DNA of 64,000 nt from Drosophila persimilis. Lineage: Eukaryota; Arthropoda; Insecta; Diptera; Drosophilidae. Positions 1 through 11,161 of this stretch are shown in pieces. The DNA is taken from contig NW_020825294.1 in the NCBI RefSeq assembly GCF_003286085.1, positions 9,920,001 through 9,984,000 of the forward strand, in the 5' to 3' direction. The notes beneath the pieces were generated by a model. The model ran no database searches. It had not been told where the DNA came from and was given only the letters and a program-made list of their open reading frames with translations. The position numbers and the translations under genes are program-made. How positions within the stretch are numbered: the stretch's first letter is position 1; every line of letters begins with the position of its first letter.

Positions 1-537
1 TGGACATGATGAATGAGGATTCATGTGAGGATAGGCTCAATCAAAGCCAAAGCATCCATGAGGATGACGATACAATCTTGGAGATATCCACCGAATTTAA
101 GGATGCACCAAGGCAGGTGGGTCTTTGAGGGACATACTATTCCCAAGGGTGTCTAAAATATCATTTATTTGGTTCTTTTTCAGGTCACCAAAGTAATTGT
201 GCCATTTGCGAAGCGTGCCAAGGTGATCGACATGAAGAATCTCAAGAAAAGCTGCCATTCTTTGATCCAGAAACAGCTCCTGAATCCTGTCGATGAGACA
301 TCGGTACCCTCCCACTCAGTGCCAAAGAAAGAAAGCTACGCGAAGGGTACCGCCAGCTTCCAGGAGGTTTACCGATCCTTGCCTGATGTCTTTAGTGACA
401 AAATGAAAGATTCTCTGTCCCCATCGGTGGCCCTCTACGCGGTTCTCCATTTGGCCAACGACATGAAACTGCGACTCATTCCTCAAGAGAATCTAGAGGA
501 TTTTCAAATCCGGCAAGTTCTGGATGACGAAGTTTAG
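1..537 (+). CDS. barr: Barren/Cap-H (condensin I kleisin), copy A, 3' part only
   Basis: The window opens inside exon 2 of a barr copy. The visible part is the exon 2 tail (1-116), a 67-nt intron (117-183, GTGGGT...TTTTTCAG) and exon 3 (184-537, 117 codons plus stop). Exon 3 encodes the C-terminal region, running from VTKVIVPFAK to VLDDEV. In kleisins this region forms the winged-helix that caps the SMC4 head. No lesion is visible: at the codon where copy B has a stop, this copy reads Tyr. The polyadenylation signal AATAAA lies at 708-713. The rest of the gene is outside the window, so I cannot say whether the whole copy is functional. Confidence 0.85.
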
Positions 538-543
538 AAGTTT

Positions 544-894
544 AGAAGTAATCAATCTCCACACAATTTTAAACACCTTTTCATGCACCAAAACATACAA
601 AACACTAAAAGAAACGAAGCAAGGCTCATCTCCAATGTATTTTTGGATGATTTTTCAATTCCATCTCTCAAGGGGTACCCCGTTCTAAGTCCTAAGTCCA
701 CATTAACAATAAATTAATATTTTTGAGAGCATATGTACTTTGAACCTTTTTTGGGTTTTTGAACATAGAACTATTTTTCCACCCACTGCAGCGGAGACGT
801 TTGTGTGACATACTTGAAATTATTTATTTTATTATTATTTATTTTAAATGCAAAATGGCGAAATTTTGAAATACACTTGTAAAAGTTAGATCTA
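544..894 (+). other. 3' flank of barr copy A
   Basis: This is the 3' UTR/flank repeated after copies B and C. It holds a CATTAACAATAAATT polyadenylation signal at 708-713 and then A+T-rich DNA. Near 788-800 is the CACTGCAGCGGAGACGT block, which also occurs near the ends of copies D, E and G. Confidence 0.5.
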
Positions 895-1100
895 ACAGGA
901 GTGTAGAGCTACAGGCTGTTATAGGCTCTGAGATCTAGGCGCTCATAGGGACGTAGAGACGGACGGACGGATATGGCTCTATCGACTCGGCTATTGATGC
1001 TGATCAATGATATTAGTACTCTATGCTGTTACAATCGCTTCCTTTTCGACGTTACACACATCTAATATAGCCCTGGACTCATTTTGAGTATCGGATATAT
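895..1100 (-). mobile_element. DINE-1/INE-1-like fragment (5' end, reversed)
   Basis: Read on the minus strand, it begins with a degraded form of the DINE-1 left end (ATATCCGATACTCAAAATG). It continues through the block ending GATCAGCATCAATAGCCGAG and the CCGTCCGTCC run typical of Drosophila DINE-1/INE-1 elements. It sits between the converging 3' ends of barr A and X. Equivalent fragments occur at about 6775-6980, 11495-11697 and (opposite strand) 21994-22207, so it was part of the unit before amplification. Confidence 0.6.
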
Positions 1101-1188
1101 TTATATATTCCCCAAAGATTTTCTAAGTGCGCTCTAAATATTAATTTTATTATAAAATCTTTTAAATTAGCTATTAATCGGATAAATC

Positions 1189-2074
1189 TTATAAATTGTC
1201 ATCTTTATTTCCCTCTGAAAAGGAAAATAATTTGGTCAAATCATCTTCCATATTGAGCAACAGGTATGTCCTCTTCGCACTATGATCCCCTCCGAGCATT
1301 TTCTCCTTGTATTCGGGAGCGCCGCATCTGTGTAGGCTGGCAAATTTCTTGTAGCGCACTATTTCACCCTCCAGATAGTCGTTTGCACCGCGCAGCTCCC
1401 GACGAATGCACTCCATAAGAAAGGTCATGTCACAATGGCGGCTTGTTATCACAGTTCTTCGGAGGTCTCTGGTTTCCACTGATTCGCCGGGGTGCCATCA
1501 GTGTTTTGTTGCTCGATCTGCTGCTCCTTCTGTTTCGATACCTTGAGCGCGTTCTCTTTCTGTCTTGGGAATTGCTCTCTATAGGATTGTAATGGACTTT
1601 CAGACCTATTTTCTTCATTAAAGTATTTTTTGCTATTGAAAGATCCTGTCGTCTCGAGATATGATGGATAAGCATGAGGGGCCTGCCCGTTGTTGGAGCT
1701 CTACTTAAGAATCGAACGTGTGGAAAGGTGGTAGGATCGTAGAAGGTTTCCGTCTGTGGCTGTTGCTGAAATCTCTGAGGTTCTTTTGCCCTGAATACCT
1801 GAGGTTCTATCAAAATTCCTTTTGGTTCTACCATGAAACGCAGTTGTCTATCCACCCAAACAAACCCATTGTGTTTTCTAAAATCGCTGATTAGGAGATT
1901 TACCTTGACATCGTAGAGCGTCTCTGGATCCTTCTTCGTCATTCTATCGTCAACTTTGGGCACATCCGGCTTAGGTTTCCTTTTCGTATCGCCGCTGTCT
2001 TTTGAACTCCCCCGTTTCTCCTCTGGCTTATCATCCTTCTTGGAGTTCGTTTTCCTTGGGGGAGGAGCCCACAA
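1189..2074 (-). CDS. Unidentified gene X, copy 1 (two offset reading frames)
   Basis: I do not recognise this protein. The first frame (down to 1430) is about 210 codons: a Lys/Glu/Asp-rich start, then a more ordered stretch (LLISDFRKHNGFVWVDRQLR, later PLMLIHHISRRQ), ending Arg/Ser-rich. The second frame (1189 to about 1429) holds MTFLMECIRRELRG and ends GNKDDNL. A third frame between them reads sensibly for about 35 codons (VSKQKEQQIEQQ), so two frameshifts or a small intron may separate the blocks. No in-frame ATG starts the first block, only TTG/GTG, so an upstream exon may be missing. On the minus strand AATAAA lies at 1146-1151. The gene converges on barr A and diverges from barr B. All copies share the same frame break, so it predates amplification. 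It may be a captured gene fragment. Confidence 0.4.
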
Positions 2075-2323
2075 AATTTAAGGATAACAGGATCTGAACT
2101 ATTTCAGATTTTTAATTTCTTTTTTTATTACTGAAATTTGGAATATGTCAAAATTTTCGAACGAACCAGAACTAATATTTTGAAACTGAAGGAAGGTTCT
2201 AGGGGTAGTGCTCTCAGGAGATTTCAAGTATATTTCTAGAGACTCTTCGAAGAATTGGAGGGGAGAGTTCTGTCCGACGAGTTCTATGGATAGTCCTGGC
2301 GATGTTTGTGTGGATAGTTTTAT

Positions 2324-3428
2324 TATACCCGATACTCAAAATGAGTATTGGGGTATATTAGATTTGTGGTAAAAGTGGATGTGTGTAACGTCCAGAAGGA
2401 ATCGTTTCCGACCCTATAAAGTATATATATTCTTGATCAGCATCAATAGCCGAGTCGATTGAGCCCTGTCTGTCTGTCCGTCCGTCCGTCTGTCCGTCTG
2501 TCCGTCCCCTTCAGCGCCTAATGCTCAAAGACTATAAGAGCTAGAGCAACGATGTTTTGGATCCAGACTTCTGTGATATGTCACTGCTCCAAAAATATTT
2601 CAAAACTTTGCCCCGCCCACTTCCGCCCCCACAAAGAGCGAAAATCTGTGGCATCCACAATTTCGACGATACGAGAAAACTAAAAACGCAGAATCGTAGA
2701 AGATGACTATATCTTCTAGAGCGCAAAATCTGAACCAGATCGTATAATTATTACAGCCAGAATCACGAAAACAATTTCACTCTTTCTCGCTCTGTCTCAC
2801 TCTAACACACAGGTTTCATGGTCGGTTTTGCCAATTGCAAAATATGAGTTCAAGGATCTCAGAACCTAAAAAAGCCAGAGCAACCAAATTTGGTATCCAC
2901 ACTCCTGTGATATCGGACCTTGACCGTTTCCTGTCCAAATTTCGCCACACCCCCTTCCGCCCCCGCAAAGGACGAAAATCTGAGGCAACCACAAATCTCA
3001 GAGACTATTAAGGCTAGAGTAACCAAATTTGGTGCACACACTCCTTTAAGATGTCACTATAAAACGTATATCTCAGAATTTCGCCCCACCCCCATCCGCC
3101 CCCACAAAGGACGAAAATCTGTTGCATCCACAATATTGCAGATTTGAGAAAACTAAAAACGCAGAATCATAGATAATGACCATATCTATTAGATTGCTGA
3201 ATCTGGATCAGATCAGACCATTTTTTTAGCCAAAAGGAACAAATCAATTTGCAGTGGCTACGCAGCGCCCGACGTCACGCTCAGACTGATTTTCTGTCTC
3301 TCTCGCACGCACTCTTTGTCGTGTCGTTAAATATTAGCGGCGTCTGCCGGAGGAGAGCCATACTGACTTAGTATCGGGTATAACCTTAGAGTTGCGGTGT
3401 CCGCAGCAACTCACAACGTTCCCCCTCG
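2324..3428 (+). mobile_element. Complete DINE-1/INE-1-like element (1105 bp)
   Basis: The left end is TATACCCGATACTCAAAATG; the right end has GTATCGGGTATA (3371-3382) followed by a terminal stem GAGTTGC/GCAACTC (3389-3395 and 3406-3412). Inside is the CAGAAGGAATCGTTTCCGACC block, then CTGTCCGTCC runs. The matching sites between units B/C (near 8190) and C/D (near 12918) are empty: they read GATAGTTTTATGTTAG without interruption. Comparison gives TTTTAT on both sides (2318-2323 and 3429-3434), either a target duplication or coincidence. No transposase or Rep/helicase frame is seen, so it is non-autonomous. This is the youngest insertion visible in the array. Confidence 0.75.
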
Positions 3429-3482
3429 TTTTATGTTAGTTCTAAGGAAAAGCCTGGTGATGTTGATAGTTGTAGGGAGTAT

Positions 3483-3640
3483 AGACTCATATTGAGTATC
3501 GGGTATAAAAAAATCGAGGGGAACATTGTGAGTTGCTGCTGCGACCCTACGAACTCTATATTTATACCCGATACATGGTCAATATGGCACTCCTACAGCA
3601 GACGGCGCACGCTAGATGACGCCCATCATAACCATTACTA
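3483..3640 (-). mobile_element. DINE-1-like 3' end joined to a 5' end, upstream of barr B
   Basis: On the minus strand a right terminus (GTATCGGGTATA, then the GCAACTC stem and the TTCCCCTCG end) is followed at once by a left terminus (TATACCCGATACTCAATATG). This is a head-to-tail junction of two elements, with most of the second missing. The same junction is present at about 8241-8400, 12968-13125 and 20570-20725. It lies about 150-300 bp upstream of the TATCGATA site of barr. Confidence 0.6.
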
Positions 3641-3790
3641 CTGGCCGATAGATGCTTCATGTTTTCCTTGGAACATTTTCATATTTTCCCATTTCCCTAT
3701 CAACAACCTCGCACATCTGTTAATCTCTTCTTCTTCATATTTTAGCTTTTTTGCCGACATGTACGGCGGCAGAGATGTAAAAAATACAAA

Positions 3791-3798
3791 TATCGATA
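3791..3798 (+). promoter_or_regulatory. DRE-like site (TATCGATA) upstream of barr copy B
   Basis: This is an exact 8-base match to the DNA replication-related element bound by DREF, which drives many Drosophila proliferation genes. Two further ATCGA/ATCG half-sites follow within 30 bp. It lies about 340 bp before the ATG and is kept in copies B-G. Near 4011 there is also AGTGTGGTT, close to Ohler core-promoter motif 1 in reverse. Confidence 0.55.
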
Positions 3799-4139
3799 CC
3801 TTGCACTGTTATCGAAACTATCGTTGGCCCTTTAACAAATTGTGTGACAGTAAAAATAATTTTTGATATTCACTTTGTTTAAATCATTGAGCTGGAACAT
3901 TCAAATTGGAAAAAAATTAATATTCATAAGTTGAGCGTGCAAACCGATATTGTGGCATCTTAAAACTATAATTTTCGTTTGTTTATATTGCGGTTGCAGC
4001 CCTGCGCGTATAAGTGTGGTTATCTCCATCTCTAGAATTCGGCGTCCACTCTAGGAAACTGTAAATTACCAATACGAAAATAGTAAAAATCAGGAGAAAA
4101 ACTACCGTAACCCGTAACTACACACACCCAAGCATTCCA

Positions 4140-6219
4140 ATGACGTCGCCACACTCGGAGACCCCTCTGCGTCGATCTGCGGTGGGCAGCTACCGCAAAA
4201 ACGACGAGGCCGAGCGGCAGGAGGCACGCCGGCGCACACCGCTGGTTCAGCAGGACACTCGCAAGAGTTCAGCTCTCGAGTCCATCGAGGAGAACGAGAC
4301 GATACGCTCCTGCGTGGATCTGTACAACTGCAATAAGCTGAGCAAAGACAATGCCTGGGATACGTCGTTGATTGATACACTAGCCAATCTAATGGATCGC
4401 CATCACAAACAGCTGAACAATTTCAAGGTGCGTTTTATCCCTTCGGCCAATATGGAGAGCTCCTAACCCACTATACTACCTTCACAGATGGCTGGCTATT
4501 CGCTGGAGGCCTCGTCCAAGGTCTGCGGCCTGCGTGTAGACTCAATCTACAAAGATGCATTGCGTATATCGGCGGGCTTGAGTGCTCGCACATTGACGGA
4601 CAAACAGATAAACGATGCCGACGCGGATGATGAGGGCTTACCTGAGGGACCTCCAGGTGATGGCGAAGGTGCCGATGCGGCTCCCAGTCAACAGCAGCAG
4701 GCGGCACCTAAGCTCAAGCGCCAGAAAAGGAATTTATCAACGGTGACAAAGAACAAGGAAACATTGAATGCGCGTTTGGACATGGTGCCCATGCAGGATG
4801 CGGTTTTTGGGAAGCTCAATTCGACGGTGGGTTCCATCAATGCCTCCAATCGCCTGCCCAGCGTGGAATCTGAGATGCGGCTACGCACGACCCACAAATT
4901 CTGGGATTCGACGGAGGAGACGGATGAGCTCATGGACAGCGAAACGCTGAGTGCTGGCACCAAGGAGTGGGCCAATGAAGAGTTGTGCAATGCGGAATGG
5001 CTGCCTAAGCTGTACAACCATATGGACAAACTAAATCTGCGGCCACTCCACACGGGCTACGTGATAAGCAGTGCTCCCAATCCCAAGCCACAGTCGGGAT
5101 CTATTTCAGAGGCGGCCCCCACATGTAATGACGCTGCTGAGGGGCTGGATAATGCGGACGACTTCGGTGTGAATCCCACAGATATATCCGTAGCATTTGA
5201 CATGAATGCCGAGTGTGAGCCAATGCCGGATATGGAGGCAAGTCCACCCATTATCATAGATATACAATCGAATGATTTGCAGGATCTCACCGCCGAGGAG
5301 CAGACGCGTTTGAGCAAAACGGCCGGGGTCATTGACGATCTGAGGCCAGTGGATGGTGTGACTAGCCTGGACTACTCTTACAGGCCCATGGATAGGATCT
5401 CACAGTTTTGGGCGGGTCCAGCGCATTGGAAAATCAGGCGCACTCGTCCGCTCACCACTCTGGCCGAGACGAATGGACCTATGGCTGCTAAACCAAAGAA
5501 AACGGCGGCAGCCACCTCCAAACGACGCATGAAGAATCTGCACTATGGAAAGTTCAACAAGGAGTTATTCCAGCCCCTCAATGCTAACAAAAAAAAGCAG
5601 CGAAAGGTCAATGAAAAGAAATGGGATGCCCGAAAGGTGGTGCGGCCCACAAAATTCAACTTTGAAGCGGATTACTTTATAAAATACGACTCGGCGCCGG
5701 GTATTAAAGTTAGCCAGAGTTTTGGAAAAGCCGATCTGGTTGAAGGACTGGGCAATGATACGGATATGGATGGGGGCTCCCACCACGACGATGCCCACAT
5801 AGAGCTCTCTGACAACGAACATTTCACCACAGATGATCCTGTCATGAACCGAATGTCGGCAGCGGGCATTGAAAATACCATGGACATGATGAATGAGGAT
5901 TCATGTGAGGATAGGCTCAATCAAAGCCAAAGCATCCATGAGGATGACGATACAATCTTGGAGATATCCACCGAATTTAAGGATGCACCAAGGCAGGTGG
6001 GTCTTTGAGGGACATACTATTCCCAAGGGTGTCTAAAATATCATTTATTTGGTTCTTTTTCAGGTCACCAAAGTAATTGTGCCATTTGCGAAGCGTGCCA
6101 AGGTGATCGACATGAAGAATCTCAAGAAAAGCTGCCATTCTTTGATCCAGAAACAGCTCCTGAATCCTGTCGATGAGACATCGGTACCCTCCCACTCAGT
6201 GCCAAAGGAAGAAAGCTAG
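4140..6219 (+). pseudogene. barr: Barren/Cap-H copy B, truncated by a premature stop
   Basis: Exon 1 is 4140-4427 (96 codons), intron 1 is 4428-4487 (60 nt), exon 2 is 4488-5996 (503 codons), intron 2 is 5997-6063 and exon 3 starts at 6064. All junctions are in phase 0 with GT...AG. In exon 3 the codon that is TAC (Tyr) in the other copies is TAG at 6217-6219. The product would be about 650 residues instead of about 716 and would lack the C-terminal winged-helix half (from KGTASFQEVY). In kleisins that region binds the SMC4 head. The unused remainder continues to 6417 with the frame otherwise open, so the stop looks recent. This copy has the long exon 2 form (TLTDKQINDADADDE, shared with G) but lacks the MHNI insertion. 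AATAAA is at 6588-6593. It could still make a dominant-negative N-terminal kleisin. Confidence 0.8.
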
Positions 6220-6774
6220 GCGAAGGGTACCGCCAGCTTCCAGGAGGTTTACCGATCCTTGCCTGATGTCTTTAGTGACAAAATGAAAGATTCTCTGTCC
6301 CCATCGGTGGCCCTCTATGCGGTTCTCCATTTGGCCAACGACATGAAACTGCGACTCATTCCACAAGAGAATCTAGAGGATTTTCCAATCCGGCAAGTTC
6401 TGGATGACGAAGTTTAGAAGTTTAGAAATAATCAATCTCGACACAATTTTAAACACATTTTCATGCACCAAAACATACAAAACACTAAAAGAAACGAAGC
6501 AAGGCTCATCTCCAATGTATTTTTGGATGATTTTTCAATTCCATCTCTCAAGGGGTACCCCGTTCTAAGTCCTAAGTCCACATTAACAATAAATTAATAT
6601 TTTTGAGAGCATATGTACTTTGAACCTTTTTTGGGTTTTTGAACATAGAACTATTTTTCCACCCACTGCAGCGGAGACGTTTGTGTGACATACTTGAAAT
6701 TATTTATTTTATTATTATTTATTTTAAATGCAAAATGGCGAAATTTTGAAATACACTTGTAAAAGTTAGATCTA

Positions 6775-6980
6775 ACAGGAGTGTAGAGCTACAGGCTGTT
6801 ATAGGCTCTGAGATCTAGGCGCTCATAGGGACGTAGAGACGGACGGACGGATATGGCTCTATCGACTCGGCTATTGATGCTGATCAATGATATTAGTACT
6901 CTATGCTGTTACAATCGCTTCCTTTTCGACGTTACACACATCTAATATAGCCCTGGACTCATTTTGAGTATCGGATATAT
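6775..6980 (-). mobile_element. DINE-1-like 5' fragment, unit B/C
   Basis: Same fragment and position in the unit as at 895-1100, nearly identical in sequence. It lies between the 3' ends of barr B and X copy 2. Confidence 0.55.
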
Positions 6981-7115
6981 TTATATATTCCCCAAAGATT
7001 TTCTAAGTGCGCTCTAAATATTAATTTTATTATAAAATCTTTTAAATTAGCTATTAATCGGATAAATCTTATAAATTGTCATCTTTTTTTCCCTCTGAAA
7101 AGGAAAATAATTTGG

Positions 7116-7941
7116 TCAAATATTGAGCAACAGGTATGTCCTCTTCGCACTATGGTCCCCTCCGAGCATTTTCTCCTTGTATTCGGGAGCGCCGCATCTG
7201 TGTAGGCTGGCAAATTTCTTGTAGCGCACTATTTCACCCTCCAGATAGTCGTTTGCTCCGCGCAGCTCCCGACGAATGCACTCCATAAGAAAGGTCATGT
7301 CACAATGGCGGCTTGTTATCACAGTTCTTCGGAGGTCTCTGGTTTCCACTGATTCGCCGGGGTGCCATCAGTGTTTTGTTGCTCGATCTGCTGCTCCTTC
7401 TGTTTCGATACCTTGAGCGCGTTCTCTTTCTGTCTTGGGAATTGCTCTCTATAGGATTGTAATGGACTTTCAGACCTATTTTCTTCATTAAAGTATTTTT
7501 TGCTATTGAAAGATACTGTCGTCTCGAGATATGATGGATAAGCATGAGGGGCCTGCCCGTTGTTGGAGCTCTACTTAAGAATCGAACGTGTGGAAAGGTG
7601 GCAGCATCGTAGAAGTTTTCCGTCTGTGGCTGTTGCTGAAATCTCTGAGGTTCTTTTGCCCTGAATACCTGAGGTTCTATCAAAATTCCTTTTGGTTCTA
7701 CCATGAAACGCAGTTGTCTATCCACCCAAACAAACCCATTGTGTTTTCTAAAATCGCTGATTAGGAGATTTACCTTGACATCGTAGAGCGTCTCTGGATC
7801 CTTCTTCGTCATTTTATCGTCAACTTTGGGCACATCCGGCTTAGGTTTCCTTTTCGTATCGCCGCTGTCTTTTGAACTCCCCCGTTTCTCCTCTGGCTTA
7901 TCCTCCTTCTTGGAGTTCGTTTTCCTTGGGGGAGGAGCCCA
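7116..7941 (-). CDS. Unidentified gene X, copy 2 (C-terminus lost)
   Basis: This is homologous to X copy 1, with the same two-frame arrangement: first frame about 7300-7941, second 7116 to about 7300. A 10-nt deletion relative to copies 1 and 3 (GGTCAAATATTGAGC where they read GGTCAAATCATCTTCCATATTGAGC) shifts the second frame. It now ends ...YLLLNI and loses about 20 residues including LFSFSEGNKDDNL. It diverges from barr C. I do not recognise the family. The extra lesion suggests little constraint on this copy. Confidence 0.35.
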
Positions 7942-8240
7942 AAAAATGTAAGGATAACAGGATCTGAACTATTTCAGATTTTTAATTTCTTTTTTTATTA
8001 CTGAAATTTGGAATATGTCAAAATTTTCGAACGAACCAGAACTAATATTTTGAAACTGAAGGAAGGTTCTAGGGGTGTGCTCTCAGGAGATTTCAAGTAT
8101 ATTTCTAGAGACTCTTCGAAGAATTGGAGGGGAGAGTTCTGTCCGACGAGTTCTATGGATAGTCCTGGCGATGTTTGTGTGGATAGTTTTATGTTAGTTC
8201 TAAGGAAAAGCCTGGTGATGTTGATAGTTGTAGGGAGTAT

Positions 8241-8400
8241 AGACTCATATTGAGTATCGGGTATAAAAAAATCGAGGGGAACGTTGTGAGTTGCTGCTGC
8301 GACCCTACGAACTCTATATTTATACCCGATACATGGTCAATATGGCACTCCTACAGCAGACGGCGCACGCTAGATGACGCCCATCATAACCATTACTACT
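8241..8400 (-). mobile_element. DINE-1-like end junction upstream of barr C
   Basis: Same head-to-tail terminus junction as at 3483-3640. The 1.1-kb insertion found in the previous unit is absent here; the empty site is near 8187-8202. Confidence 0.55.
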
Positions 8401-8548
8401 GGCCGATAGATGCTTCATGTTTTCCTTGGAACATTTTCATATTTTCCCATTTCCCTATCAACAACCTCGCACATCTGTTAATCTCTTCTTCTTCATATTT
8501 TAGCTTTTTTGCCGACATGTACGGCGGCAGAGATGTAAAAAATACAAA

Positions 8549-8556
8549 TATCGATA
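8549..8556 (+). promoter_or_regulatory. DRE-like site upstream of barr copy C
   Basis: Exact TATCGATA in the same position relative to the ATG as in copy B, with the nearby half-sites also kept. Confidence 0.55.
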
Positions 8557-8897
8557 CCTTGCACTGTTATCGAAACTATCGTTGGCCCTTTAACAAATTG
8601 TGTGACAGTAAAAATAATTTTTGATATTCACTTTGTTTAAATCATTGAGCTGGAACATTCAAATTGGAAAAAAATTAATATTCATAAGTTGAGCGTGCAA
8701 ACCGATATTGTGGCATCTTAAAACTATAATTTTCGTTTGTTTATATTGCGGTTGCAGCCCTGCGCGTATAAGTGTGGTTATCTCCATCTCTAGAATTCGG
8801 CGTCCACTCTAGGAAACTGTAAATTACCAATACGAAAATAGTAAAAATCAGGAGAAAAACTACCGTAACCCGTAACTACACACACCCAAGCATTCCA

Positions 8898-11161
8898 ATG
8901 ACGTCGCCACACTCGGAGACCCCTCTGCGTCGATCTGCGGTGGGCAGCTACCGCAAAAACGACGAGGCCGAGCGGCAGGAGGCACGCCGGCGCACACCGC
9001 TGGTTCAGCAGGACACTCGCAAGAGTTCAGCTCTCGAGTCCATCGAGGAGAACGAGACGATACGCTCCTGCGTGGATCTGTACAACTGCAATAAGCTGAG
9101 CAAAGACAATGCCTGGGATACGTCGTTGATTGATACACTAGCCAATCTAATGGATCGCCATCACAAACAGCTGAACAATTTCAAGGTGCGTTTTATCCCT
9201 TCGGCCAATATGGAGAGCTCCTAACCCTTTCTAACCTTTTCTACCTTCACAGATGGCTGGCTATTCGCTGGAGGCCTCGGCCAAGGTCTACGACCTGCGC
9301 GTAGACTCAATCTACAAAGATGCATTGCGTATATCGGCGGGTTTGAATGGTCGCCTCTTGACGGGCTTACCTGAGGGACCTGGAGGTGATGGCGAAGGTG
9401 CCGATGCGGCTCCCAGTCAACAGCAGCAGGCGGCACCTAAGCTCAAGCGCCAGAAAAGGAATTTATCAACGGTGACAAAGAACAAGGAAACATTGAATGC
9501 GCGTTTGGACATGGTGCCCATGCAGGATGCGGTTTTTGGGAAGCTCAATTCGACGGTGGCTTCCATCAATGCCTCCAATCGCCAGATGCACAACATTCTG
9601 CCCAGCGTGGACTCTGAAATGCGGATACGCACGACCCACAAATTCTGGGATTCGACGGAGGAGACGGATGAGCTCATGGACAGCGAAACGCTGAGTGCTG
9701 GCACCAAGGAGTGGGCCAATGAAGAGTTGTGCAATGCGGAATGGCTGCCTAAGCTGTACAACCATATGGACAAACTAAAACTGCGGCCACTCCACACGGG
9801 CTACGTGATAAGCAGTGCTCCCAATCCCAAGCCACAGTCGGGATCTATTTCAGAGGCGGCCCCCACATGTAATGACGCTGCTGAGGGGCTGGATAATGCG
9901 GACGACTTCGGTGTGAATCCCACAGATATATCCGTAGCATTTGACATGAATGCCGAGTGTGAGCCCATGCCGGATATGGAGGCAAGTCCACCCATTATCA
10001 TAGATATACAATCGAATGATTTGCAGGATCTCACCGCCGAGGAGCAGACGCGTTTGAGCAAAACGGCCGGGGTCATTGACGATCTGAGGCCAGTGGATGG
10101 TGTGACTAGCCTGGACTACTCTTACAAGCCCATGGATAGGATCTCACAGTTTTGGGCGGGTCCAGCGCATTGGAAAATCAGGCGCACTCGTCCGCTCACC
10201 ACTCTGGCCGAGACGAATGGACCTATGGCTGCTAAACCAAAGAAAACGGCGGCAGCCACCTCCAAACGACGCATGAAGAATCTGCACTATGGAAAGTTCA
10301 ACAAGGAGTTATTCCAGCCCCTCAATGCTAACAAAAAAAAACCGCGAAAGGTCAATGAAAAGAAATGGGATGCCCGAAAGGTGGTGCGGCCCACAAAATT
10401 CAGCTTTGAAGCGGATTACTCTTTAAAATACGACTCGGCGCCGGGTATTAAAGTTAGCCAGAGTTTTGGAAAAGCCGATCTGGTTGAAGGACTGGGCAAT
10501 GATACGGATATGGATGGGGGCTCCCACCACGACGATGCCCACATAGAGCTCTCTGACAACGAACATTTCACCACAGATGATCCTGTCATGAACCGAATGT
10601 CGGCAGCGGGCATTGAAAATACCATGGACATGATGAATGAGGATTCATGTGAGGATAGGCTCAATCAAAGCCAAAGCATCCATGAGGATGACGATACAAT
10701 CTTGGAGATATCCACCGAATTTAAGGATGCACCAAGGCAGGTGGGTCTTTGAGGGACATACTATTCCCAAGGGTGTCTAAAATATCATTTATTTGGTTCT
10801 TTTTCAGGTCACCAAAGTAATTGTGCCATTTGCGAAGCGTGCCAAGGTGATCGACATGAAGAATCTCAAGAAAAGCTGCCATTCTTTGATCCAGAAACAG
10901 CTCCTGAATCCTGTCGATGAGACATCGGTACCCTCCCACTCAGTGCCAAAGGAAGAAAGCTACGCGAAGGGTACCGCCAGCTTCCAGGAGGTTTACCGAT
11001 CCTTGCCTGATGTCTTTAGTGACAAAATGAAAGATTCTCTGTCCCCATCGGTGGCCCTCTACGCGGTTCTCCATTTGGCCAACGACATGAAACTGCGACT
11101 CATTCCTCAAGAGAATCTAGAGGATTTTCAAATCCGGCAAGTTCTGGATGACGAAGTTTAG
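8898..11161 (+). CDS. barr: Barren/Cap-H, condensin I kleisin subunit, copy C (intact)
   Basis: Exons are 8898-9185, 9253-10740 and 10808-11161; introns are 67 nt each, GT...AG, phase 0. The product is 709 residues. Cap-H links the SMC2 and SMC4 heads of condensin I and is needed for mitotic and meiotic chromosome condensation and resolution. The N-terminal kleisin helix region is visible across the exon 1/2 join (LNNFK then MAGYSLEASAKVYDLRVDSI, residues about 92-120). An acidic, low-complexity middle and the C-terminal winged-helix region in exon 3 (from residue 593) follow. D. melanogaster Barren is of similar length (about 735). This copy has the short NGRLLTGLPEG form in place of the longer TLTDKQ segment, and the QMHNI insertion. 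AATAAA is at 11332-11337. Confidence 0.9.

Noticed and set aside
1430-2074. X as mitochondrial ribosomal protein L30-like (PLMLIHHISRRQ)
   Set aside because: Resemblance is limited to a few residues, and the second reading frame of X does not fit that family.
3371-3428. DINE-1 terminal stem-loops read as CRISPR-like or terminator hairpins
   Set aside because: They are transposon ends in a eukaryotic genome; there are no spaced identical repeats or bacterial genes.
3492-3866. 124-codon frame upstream of barr B, repeated before C, D and E
   Set aside because: It runs through a DINE-1 terminus and the barr promoter; its copies differ by frameshifting indels (split into two frames before D and E). 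It is promoter DNA, not a gene.
4688-5053. Minus-strand frames of 90-126 codons opposite barr exon 2 (all copies)
   Set aside because: They are antisense shadows of the kleisin reading frame; their variation follows the barr codons.
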